Assembly: GCA_039039985.1 (NCBI GenBank)
Contig: JBCCOV010000004.1
Coordinates: forward strand, 11,276-75,275
DNA from: JBCBWG01 sp039039985
Lineage (GTDB): Bacteria; Pseudomonadota; Alphaproteobacteria; Rhizobiales; Hyphomicrobiaceae
Direction: 5' to 3'
Length of the DNA: 64,000 nt
This document shows, one piece after another, positions 1 through 7,103 of this stretch (positions are counted from its first letter, which is position 1; each line of letters starts with the position of its first letter). The position numbers and the translations under genes are program-made. The notes below the pieces were generated by a model. The model made no database searches. It worked only from the letters and a program-made list of their open reading frames with translations, and was not told where the DNA came from.

Positions 1-1
1 C

Positions 2-508
2 GCAAACGGAACCCGATCGTCAAACCCCAACGCGGTGCGCGAAATCTTTCTGAATGGATCGATCGTGATCCTTGTCGGCGCATTTGTCATTGGCTTGATC
101 ACGGGAGAGGCAGGCCTGCAGTCGATTGCGGCATTTGTGGTTGATCCGTTCAAGGGTGTTCTTTGTCTCTTCCTGCTCGACATGGGGCTGATTGCCGGGC
201 GTGGGTTGCAAGGCGCACGCCACAATCTGAAGCCGCCCGTTGTCGGCTTTGGCATCTACATGCCGTTGATTGGTGCGGCTTTGGGCCTGCTCGCCGGCAA
301 GCTCATAGGGCTTTCGGTGGGGAGTATGGCGCTGTTGACTGTCTTGTGCGCCAGCGCCTCATACATCGCCGTGCCGGCCGCGATGCGTCTGGCGCTGCCG
401 GAGGCAAGACCCTCAATTTATCTGCCGCTCTCGATCGGCGTCACATTTCCATTTAATCTAACAGTCGGAATTCCCATTTATCTCTACTTGGCGCAAGCGA
501 TGCACTGA
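2..508 (+). CDS. sbtA: SbtA-like sodium-dependent bicarbonate transporter, 5' truncated by the window edge
   Basis: The reading frame is open from base 2, so the N-terminal part lies outside the window; only about 168 C-terminal residues are seen. They hold five hydrophobic stretches typical of the SbtA (DUF897) family: REIFLNGS followed by a first helix, then FLLDMGLIAGRGL, a PLIGAALGLLAG helix, an ASASYIAVPAAMR segment and a final FPFNLTVGIPIYLYLA helix. Family members import bicarbonate with sodium across the inner membrane. The GTG at 35 would give an apparent start but is internal to the conserved family sequence. The next gene, 9 bp downstream, is an SbtB-like PII protein, the usual partner that inhibits SbtA according to adenylate and cyclic-nucleotide state. 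That pairing makes the call firm. No Rubisco or carboxysome gene is in view, so the bicarbonate may feed anaplerotic carboxylation. Confidence 0.85.
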   Translation, partial: ANGTRSSNPNAVREIFLNGSIVILVGAFVIGLITGEAGLQSIAAFVVDPFKGVLCLFLLDMGLIAGRGLQGARHNLKPPVVGFGIYMPLIGAALGLLAGKLIGLSVGSMALLTVLCASASYIAVPAAMRLALPEARPSIYLPLSIGVTFPFNLTVGIPIYLYLAQAMH

Positions 509-517
509 GAGTTCAAG

Positions 518-829
518 ATGCAGACGTTTCCGAAAAAACGGATCGAGATCATGGTCGAAGCACCGCTGATGAGCCGTGTTTTAGAGATCCTCGATGAGCA
601 GGGCGTCAGTGGCTACACCGTCCTTCCGGCCCTGGCAGGAAAGGGAAAGGACGGGAGTTGGCATCGAGATGGTCTGGTCGGGCGGGTCGGGTCTATGGTT
701 CAGGTTCTCTGTATCATCGATGAAAGCCGGATCGACGACGTTCTCGCGCCGCTGTTCAAACTGGTGTCGCAGCAGATCGGGATTGTGAGTGTTTCCGATG
801 TCCGCGTGATCCGCGCAGAGCATTTTTAG
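518..829 (+). CDS. sbtB: SbtB-like PII-type signalling protein
   Basis: A 103-residue protein with a PII-like alpha/beta ferredoxin fold: strand KRIEIMVEA near residues 7-15, helix to about 30, strand GVSGYTVLP, then a T-loop-like stretch GKGKDGSWHRDGLVG (about residues 42-56) and the strand MVQVLCIID. The HxDG/GWHRDG-like loop is characteristic of SbtB and other PII-like proteins rather than GlnB/GlnK. The C-terminal Cys-rich extension of cyanobacterial SbtB is absent; the protein ends AEHF. It starts at an ATG 9 bp after sbtA, so the two genes are almost certainly co-transcribed. In known pairs SbtB trimers bind adenine nucleotides and block SbtA at the membrane; that role here is inferred from family and position. 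Confidence 0.85.
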   Translation: MQTFPKKRIEIMVEAPLMSRVLEILDEQGVSGYTVLPALAGKGKDGSWHRDGLVGRVGSMVQVLCIIDESRIDDVLAPLFKLVSQQIGIVSVSDVRVIRAEHF

Positions 830-1055
830 GTTTGGCGGCCGCGCCATCCGAGCATGTGCTGTCCACGGCTCGGATCTTGATGATCGGAAAAACTGATCAG
901 GGTTGCTGCCGATTCCGATTAGTCAAGCCGAAGCGTTTTCATCGAAAATTGTTGGGTACGACGTGGCGCGTGAGTCTGCGGCGCCATACCAGCCAACATG
1001 TGCCATCCGGCCAGTCGTCGGCAATGACCGATCGATCATATTGAGGACCATCACA

Positions 1056-1382
1056 ATGGAAGCGCTCAATCAACTTATGATGGCCTTAGGGGCCTCGGCC
1101 GCGATCATCTCGTTGTTTACTGTTCTCCAGATCGTGACCCGTTCGCCATCGGTCCCAGGATGGTTGACGCACGCCTTTCCTGTCACCGTTTTGGCGCTGA
1201 TCCTGACCATCGGGATGGCGGCATCGCTGTATGTTCTTGCTTCATCATTACAGCACTTCGTGCCAGGCGTGCTGGCGATTATCGGCACCTGTGTGGTACA
1301 TCTGATGTGGGTTGCCATTTGCAGGATGATGTTCCCAGTTGATCGCCCGGTTGTCGGATCCGCGGACCTGGCGGCCGCGTGA
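1056..1382 (+). CDS. small membrane protein, unknown function
   Basis: A 108-residue protein with three hydrophobic segments, about residues 8-26 (MMALGASAAIISLFTVLQ), 38-58 (HAFPVTVLALILTIGMAASL) and 65-90 (VPGVLAIIGTCVVHLMWVA). I chose the ATG at 1056 because a TGAGGA ribosome-binding site sits at 1042-1047; the frame is open further upstream but that part looks non-coding. It follows sbtB by about 225 bp on the same strand and may belong to the same unit. I do not recognise a family. Confidence 0.55.
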   Translation: MEALNQLMMALGASAAIISLFTVLQIVTRSPSVPGWLTHAFPVTVLALILTIGMAASLYVLASSLQHFVPGVLAIIGTCVVHLMWVAICRMMFPVDRPVVGSADLAAA

Positions 1383-1469
1383 GGCTGTTGGCCGAAGCCA
1401 CCACCGGGGCGCATGATCGTGGTAGGAGCATCAATGCGCTCCAGAGTGACGTGCCTCGGCAGGATGGGA

Positions 1470-1793
1470 TCAAGCCGAGGCATCGTTGTCCTTGAGCTGT
1501 GGCGAGAGCTGTCCCCAGGCGCACCCCGTTGCGAGATCGATTGCATCGAGCGCGTGTTTCAACTCATCCGGTTGCAGATCCGCCGAATAGAGATGGCAGA
1601 TACTGTCAAATAGCTCGAGACGCATCTCGGCAAGCCAGTTGCGGCCGTCCGGTTTGGTCCAGGCGGCCGCCTTCAATAAGGCAATCGTTAGGATCAACAG
1701 CGCGCTCACCGATCCCTCGTTGGTGTGCGAGAAAGAGAACGAGCGGCAAGATGGTGCCTCGAGGCGGTCGTTAAAGGTGTTGCGGTCGTACAT
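1470..1793 (-). CDS. hypothetical protein downstream of the CHAT gene
   Basis: The minus-strand frame is open from 1859; the ATG at 1793 starts a 107-residue protein (MYDRNTFNDR...). It has one moderately hydrophobic stretch (GSVSALLILTIALLKAAAW) and an acidic C-terminal half (LQPDELKHALDAIDLA). No family is recognised. It lies 183 bp downstream of the CHAT gene on the same strand, so it may be the last gene of that unit. Coding status is uncertain: a plus-strand frame of similar length overlaps it and no strong ribosome-binding site is seen. Confidence 0.4.
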   Translation of the reverse strand: MYDRNTFNDRLEAPSCRSFSFSHTNEGSVSALLILTIALLKAAAWTKPDGRNWLAEMRLELFDSICHLYSADLQPDELKHALDAIDLATGCAWGQLSPQLKDNDASA

Positions 1794-1975
1794 ATGCGGT
1801 TCCATCGTTCTGTGAGCGACGCTGGCGTGTCGCCGATCCCGGTCAGTTTCAGTCGGCAAGATGTGAACCGGCGTGGTGCGGTTGCGAATTGATAGTCGTT
1901 GTCGGGGATTGCGACGCGTTTCGGGCCGATTGCGTCTTGTGCGGTCTCGGACAGTTTCGCGCGGATACCGGCGGT

Positions 1976-4900
1976 TCAGCGGCCCGTCAGGATAAAGCCG
2001 CCCCAGTAGTAGGGATGCTCGAACGGTCGGTGTTGTGGGTCGTCGTCGGTGGAGACTGGCGGTGGCTCACCCGCATGCTGTGCGTGAATTGACGCGTCTG
2101 GTGTCTCAAGCATCCCAGCCGTGAATCGCGTTTGCGCCACGTCCGTCAGTGACAACGACTGGCTGAGACCACGAATGGCCGCTGCATCAGCTGCGGCACC
2201 AATGACCGACGCAAGGAAGGCTCGAAGATCATAAACCGTTGCCGAACGCAGCCAGTGTTGTGCGGACTGCAGCGCTGCGGCCGGTCGCATGTTGCGGCCG
2301 AGATGGTTCTCGTAAAATCGCCCGATGAGCAGCGCGGTTGCGCGATCGTCGACGGGCCATAACGTGGCGAGGACGCACGCTGCGCCATGCGCGAGAAACG
2401 ACCCGGTCATGCCGATGAATTCATCCGGCGTGTGCTGCGCTTCATGCAATCCGGATTCGCATGCCGAAAGGACAACCATGCGCGGTGACGCTTGCTGTAG
2501 AGCTGCGAAAACGTCGCCCGCGCTCAAGCGCTCTTGCTGACGCAGGAGAAGTGCTGATGCCCTGGCATCGTCTTTGGCGAATTCCCCATGGGTACAAAAA
2601 TGCCAATAGGACTTTGTCGCCAGGCTCTTGAGCACCGCGCCGCGTGTGGCCGTCTGGGAGTCCAGATAGTCTGAGGCCACGGGGTTGAAGTGCGTGGCGA
2701 GCATCGCGTGCTCGGCTTCGGCGAATGCAAGGTCTTGGGTTGGATTGATGGTCGCTGAGAGTGACGGTGCCGTTGTCTCGCGCGATGCGGCCGTCGATCG
2801 CGCAAAGACATCCAGGCTCGGGGCGTATGCGACTTCGTATTGGTCTAGGAGACGCACACCGGTTCCCGGGTCTTGCGCCAGGCCGATCGGCAGGATGCCC
2901 AGGCCGCCGGATGGCATCACGATCAACCGAGCACCTTTGGCAAGGCCATGGCCATCCAGAGTGGCGGTGAGGCGCGCGCCGATCAAGGTCCACAAGTCGT
3001 CGCCAACGGCGTCGGCCTTGGCGATCATGTCGCGACGGCGGGTTGTGGCATCACGATCATCGCGCCCTGTCATGGTGGCGAGCCAGCCGTCGGTGCCACC
3101 TGGCGCCGAGCCATGAATGAATGTGTCTAGCCGCGTTGTCGTGAGTTCGGCGCAATGAACGACGTCTGTTGTCCGGGTCTCGCCGTTGGCGACCAGAACA
3201 ATGAGCTTTGTCCCAATCGTCGTGACGACCGGGACGACGATCGCACCGCCCGATGGGACCAAGTCCAGCGCTTGATCAAGTTTGCCTGAGCCGGTGTAGC
3301 GGGTGCGGACTGCAGGCGCGACGAAACGGCCAAGCTCCGATCTTGAAGCGGCAAGAGCCTGAGCCGCATCGAGGCGGTCGGCACCGTGCGCGGCATTGGC
3401 GGCTTCGGCCTCGGCTTGGATTTTCTCGCGCAACGCAGCAAGGTTCTGGCGCTGCTGGTCGTCGAGGTCTGCCGCGGTGTAGGACATCGACACGGCGAGC
3501 TGATGGGCACGGCCTTCCATTGCCAATTCAAACCCATCGTCGACGTCGCCCAGCGCCAGGGCTGCATAGGCCGCATCGGAAAACAGCGTGCCGGCGTTGG
3601 CGATCACTTCATGCGCGCCGCCATCGTCCATGGCCTGAGTGAACAACTGCAGAAACGCCACGCGCGACTCAGCCATTGCCGCTCGACAGTCGGAGAAGTT
3701 CTCCAGTTCCAAATGCGCATGGCCGATATAGCGCGTGTTCAATAGAAAGCAACGCGGTGCTTCTGCCAACGTGCGGACATCGAGTGCGGACTGGTGATGC
3801 GAGATGGCGCGCCGGAGGTTATCTGCCCGGTCTCCGGAAATGCGTTCGGCGAAGATACAACCGAGATTGAGTTGTGCCATGGCCCAATTGAATGGGTCAT
3901 GTTGCTGCGTCCAGATGCTTGTCGCGGCTTCCAGCGCAGCAATGGCGGCTTCGAGGTTGGCGGCCCGGTCGCCGACAGAACGGCACTTGTAGTAGAAGCC
4001 GAGGTTGTTTTGTGTGCGGGCCCAGTCGTCCGGATCGTTCTCTCGCGTATAGACCTGGAAGAGGGATTGCGTATAGGCGATCGCTTTTTCCAGATTGTCG
4101 TCGGGGTCACCTGCAATGCGATCGAGATATACCGCTGAAAGGTTATTGCGGATGGCCGCCCAACTCCGCGGATCGTTTTCGACCGTGGCGATGGCTTCGG
4201 CTTCCGAATAGAGGGTGATTGCCGTTTCCAGATTTGCGCTGGGATCGCCGCGACGGCGTGACAGATATGCATTTGCCAGACCGATACGGGACTGGACCCA
4301 ATCGCTGGGCGCCTCCTCTGGCGTGCGCACGGTCAGCGCAGCCATATAATGGGAAATCGCGAGTTCTTTGTTGTCTGCAAAGTCGCCGGCGAGGCGCGCA
4401 TAATAGGTGGCACCCATGTGGTGATGGGCCGACGCCCAATGCCAGGGATGCGTGTCTGCGGACAGTAAGTCTAGTGCCTGGGCCGTATACTCCAATGCAG
4501 TTTCAAGGTTCTCAGAGCGGCTACCGGAAATGCGTTTGCGATAAGCGCTTCCCAACTTTAGGAGCGATCTGGCCACGTCAGCGGGATGCGTCTGGGCATT
4601 GTAGTGATCTGCTGCGTCGCGCAAATGGTTGATGGCTGTCTCAACGTTATCAGACCTGTTTCCATAGACCCGGTCGAGATACGCGAAGCCCAACGCATTG
4701 CATGTTTCGGCGCGTTTGTCTGAGTGTGCTTGGTGGTTGGTTCGCAGCTGCAGCGCGCATGTGAGATGATCGATGGCCCGGTCGAGATTGTCTGCGCGAT
4801 TTCCATCATGTGTGTTGATCAGAGCCTGGCCGAGGCCGTGGTGCAGGTCTGCTGAAACACCGGGATCGTCGCAGCCTCTCAGGTCCTCGCCTGCCGCGCA

Positions 4901-5155
4901 CACCGCCCGATGGGCCTCAGCAGCATTTCTGGTCTTGGTACCTTTGCGACGGTCGAGGTACGCAGCTGCGAGCTTCAAACGCAACCGCCCGCAGGCATGA
5001 TTGCGCACGTCGGGGGCATCGACCGCGGGGGCTGCGTGGAGGTCGTCGAGCGCTGTCGTCAACTCACTCACTGCGACTTCGGGATCGTCCCACTGACTCG
5101 CAATCAGGGCATCAAGGTCGTCTTCGGACTGGTGCAAGCTTTTGCGAGACGTCAT
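1976..5155 (-). CDS. TPR-repeat protein with C-terminal CHAT (caspase-like) protease domain
   Basis: A 1059-residue protein from the ATG at 5155; a TTG at 5188 would add 11 residues. The N-terminal half holds eight tandem TPR-like units of about 49 residues, each with a signature such as RADNLDRAI, RSDNVETAI, RSENLETAL, PSANLETAI or RAANLEAAI. A helical linker follows, then a CHAT domain over the last 300 or so residues. The expected dyad is present: His856 in THGEF and Cys899 in LSACESG, followed by GMTGSFLAHGAACVLATLWPVDD, as in separase/caspase-type CHAT proteases. The protein is probably cytoplasmic; I see no signal peptide. CHAT-TPR proteins act in regulated proteolysis and some defence systems (for example TPR-CHAT with type III-E CRISPR effectors), but no such effector is present here. 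The substrate is unknown. The divergent gene at 5468 is the best partner candidate. Confidence 0.85.
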   Translation of the reverse strand: MTSRKSLHQSEDDLDALIASQWDDPEVAVSELTTALDDLHAAPAVDAPDVRNHACGRLRLKLAAAYLDRRKGTKTRNAAEAHRAVCAAGEDLRGCDDPGVSADLHHGLGQALINTHDGNRADNLDRAIDHLTCALQLRTNHQAHSDKRAETCNALGFAYLDRVYGNRSDNVETAINHLRDAADHYNAQTHPADVARSLLKLGSAYRKRISGSRSENLETALEYTAQALDLLSADTHPWHWASAHHHMGATYYARLAGDFADNKELAISHYMAALTVRTPEEAPSDWVQSRIGLANAYLSRRRGDPSANLETAITLYSEAEAIATVENDPRSWAAIRNNLSAVYLDRIAGDPDDNLEKAIAYTQSLFQVYTRENDPDDWARTQNNLGFYYKCRSVGDRAANLEAAIAALEAATSIWTQQHDPFNWAMAQLNLGCIFAERISGDRADNLRRAISHHQSALDVRTLAEAPRCFLLNTRYIGHAHLELENFSDCRAAMAESRVAFLQLFTQAMDDGGAHEVIANAGTLFSDAAYAALALGDVDDGFELAMEGRAHQLAVSMSYTAADLDDQQRQNLAALREKIQAEAEAANAAHGADRLDAAQALAASRSELGRFVAPAVRTRYTGSGKLDQALDLVPSGGAIVVPVVTTIGTKLIVLVANGETRTTDVVHCAELTTTRLDTFIHGSAPGGTDGWLATMTGRDDRDATTRRRDMIAKADAVGDDLWTLIGARLTATLDGHGLAKGARLIVMPSGGLGILPIGLAQDPGTGVRLLDQYEVAYAPSLDVFARSTAASRETTAPSLSATINPTQDLAFAEAEHAMLATHFNPVASDYLDSQTATRGAVLKSLATKSYWHFCTHGEFAKDDARASALLLRQQERLSAGDVFAALQQASPRMVVLSACESGLHEAQHTPDEFIGMTGSFLAHGAACVLATLWPVDDRATALLIGRFYENHLGRNMRPAAALQSAQHWLRSATVYDLRAFLASVIGAAADAAAIRGLSQSLSLTDVAQTRFTAGMLETPDASIHAQHAGEPPPVSTDDDPQHRPFEHPYYWGGFILTGR

Positions 5156-5467
5156 GGCTCGACCGATGTCGGTGTTCTTGCAAGACAATTGGCTATAAAG
5201 ACTAATGAAGTTCGCTGCCGTGGCGCAACAACGTCATGCAACAGCAATGATCGGCAATAATCGGCAATTCGGAAGCCGCGTGCAAAGGCATATGCTTTCG
5301 TAGGCGAACCGCAATTCGTACGATGCAATGTGAAAACGAACTCAGCGCCGCGCGGCAGTTATCTTTCGGGCATCGGTTGGTATTCAAGCACGTGTGGTTA
5401 TTGGCTGGTTGCCAAATGCTGTGTGGTGCCGGAATGATTGAAAGGTCCGGGCGAGGGGTGCGATAGC
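5156..5467. promoter_or_regulatory. divergent intergenic region between the CHAT gene and its neighbour, with a 10-bp direct repeat
   Basis: These 312 bp must hold the promoters of both divergent genes. The clearest element is a direct tandem repeat with 10-bp period, ATCGGCAATA at 5250-5259 and ATCGGCAATT at 5260-5269. Copies one helical turn apart would let two protein subunits bind the same DNA face. I see no convincing -35/-10 pair. The repeat is seen directly; its regulatory role is inferred. Confidence 0.4.
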
Positions 5468-6406
5468 ATGAGCAGTATTCCGAGCTTATACTTGAAATGG
5501 CGTGTTTTTCGCGCGCTCGTCGGGGACGCGCGTAGCGATGCGGAAATCGCAAGAACCGTGTTCCATGATGACGACGGGCCGGTGAAGTTTACCAAGTTGC
5601 TCTATGGTGATTATGGATGTCGCGCGGAAATCGCGACTGAATTCGTTGATGTCATCAATCGCTGCGTCGTCGCGCACCGCAACGCGCACGGGTTGCCGCC
5701 CGATCCGTCGAAAGCTCTCAACACCTCAGATCTTGCACGGTCCACGTGTGCGTTCGCTCAGCGGTTGATTGATGCGGCAGAGTCCGTCTCTGCCGGGCGT
5801 TGTGAAGACGCCCACGGGCATCTGGTCTCAGAACTCTTGCCTGCGATCCGCAACGATGAGACGCAATCCATGACGATTGAGCGGTTCTCGCTGGATCGCT
5901 CGTTTCCGGCTTTGTTGCCGGATGATGGGCCCGTCGTATTCTTGCCTGATCGTCATAGCGGTCAGTTCAGCATTCAAGGTATACGCCAGTCGCCGGTGGC
6001 CACGTACGTCTTCGTGGTGCGCGATACGATGTCGGCGGGGCGCTTCTTTTGGGAGCAGCGATGGGCCGACAACGTGCTGTGGTTACCGTCACCTTTTGCG
6101 CCGGAGCAGAAGGGCGACACGCTGTTGTTGATGCCGGGCCCGCAACCGGTGTTGGCGATGCCCGGGCGCTTCGTTGCGACCGCTGTTGTCGTATTCGACG
6201 GTGCAGCTGTTGAGAGCCTCGATCCATCCGGTCTGACGTCGGCACCACGGCGGTTGGACGAAGACGAAACGGCGCGGTTTGTTACGCGGGTTCGACGGTT
6301 GGCCAAGCGTATGCCGCAAAGCGTGTCCGTACTGCGTGGCGAGTACATTGTTGAGGGCTCTTCGGCCGACGCAGCTTGTCATGACCCAAACGCTTTAAGC
6401 CCCTGA
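5468..6406 (+). CDS. unrecognised protein divergent from the CHAT protease gene
   Basis: A 312-residue protein from the ATG at 5468, which has a GAGGGGT ribosome-binding sequence just upstream; a TTG at 5438 in the same frame is less likely. The first 90 or so residues are predicted helical and look like a small helix-turn-helix or adaptor module (DAEIARTVF, then KFTKLLYGDYG, then EIATEFVDVINRCV). The middle to C-terminal part (about 140-260) is rich in beta-type sequence and hydrophobic, with VVFLPDRHSGQFSIQGIR, TYVFVVRDT and DTLLLMPGPQP. No signal peptide or membrane segment is evident. I do not recognise the family. Its divergent pairing with a CHAT-TPR protein suggests a sensor, substrate or regulator role, which is inference only. 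Confidence 0.7.
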   Translation: MSSIPSLYLKWRVFRALVGDARSDAEIARTVFHDDDGPVKFTKLLYGDYGCRAEIATEFVDVINRCVVAHRNAHGLPPDPSKALNTSDLARSTCAFAQRLIDAAESVSAGRCEDAHGHLVSELLPAIRNDETQSMTIERFSLDRSFPALLPDDGPVVFLPDRHSGQFSIQGIRQSPVATYVFVVRDTMSAGRFFWEQRWADNVLWLPSPFAPEQKGDTLLLMPGPQPVLAMPGRFVATAVVVFDGAAVESLDPSGLTSAPRRLDEDETARFVTRVRRLAKRMPQSVSVLRGEYIVEGSSADAACHDPNALSP

Positions 6407-6478
6407 GCGGGGCGGCAACCCGTGTCGTGTTCGGTGGCTGGTTGGGAAGGCGGCCAATGGCCACCTTCCCGTCTCGTG

Positions 6479-6940
6479 TCACGCTTCGACCAATCTGATG
6501 AAACGACGGTTGTTCCAGTCTGCGCGAAAACGGTAGTTCTTTGCACCTTGGCATGTCCGGTGAGAAACACCGTTTCTCTCCACCATGAACTTCCTCAAGT
6601 AGCGACGACCGCTCCGGACATCGGCATCGTATCTGACCCATGTTACCGGCGAGCGAAGCTCGTCTTTGAAGTCATACGCGTGCCAGAACATTTGTCGATC
6701 TCCGGGATAGACGACGTGGGACTTCCACGTGCCGTTCCGTCCGATTCTGACGGAGAAACGGATTTTCGCGTTGGTCGTGTTCTCAAGGCAGAACACGCCG
6801 TAGTTGGCACCTGCTTGGGCGGTTCCGGACAGAATGCTAGCGGAGATCGCTGCGATGGTGATGAGTCCCAACACCTTGGAGCCGGCAAGCTGCACCTGGG
6901 CCCGCATCGCATTGAACGCTGACGTACGGAAGTTTGTCAT
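6479..6940 (-). CDS. secreted basic protein, unknown function
   Basis: A 153-residue protein whose start is fixed by an AGGAGG ribosome-binding site just upstream of the ATG at 6940. Residues 1-46 form a long signal peptide with a hydrophobic core (VLGLITIAAISASILSG) and a probable cleavage after TAQA. The mature part is basic and rich in Arg, Trp and Tyr (NGTWKSHVVYPGDRQMFWHAY, then YRFRADWNNRRFIRLVEA), with two cysteines (VFCLEN, RTCQG) that could form a disulphide. This looks like a small periplasmic or extracellular beta-type domain. No family is recognised. Confidence 0.7.
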   Translation of the reverse strand: MTNFRTSAFNAMRAQVQLAGSKVLGLITIAAISASILSGTAQAGANYGVFCLENTTNAKIRFSVRIGRNGTWKSHVVYPGDRQMFWHAYDFKDELRSPVTWVRYDADVRSGRRYLRKFMVERNGVSHRTCQGAKNYRFRADWNNRRFIRLVEA

Positions 6941-7103
6941 GGCATTGATCCTCCTGTTTCGGATGTTCCGGATGTACTGGTCCGGTCCGAGACGGAGAAT
7001 TGCGAGACATTGCCAATCGTTGCAGAGCGGCGCCCGGCATTGCCCGCCACCAGTCGCGCTTACACGAGCGCGACTGGTGGGTTGAGCGTTCAGCGTGCCG
7101 GCA

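Noticed and set aside
1976..5155. TPR-CHAT gene as part of a type III-E CRISPR (Craspase) system
   Set aside because: No CRISPR repeats, Cas7-11-like effector or cas1/cas2 genes are visible anywhere in the window; CHAT-TPR proteins are common without CRISPR.
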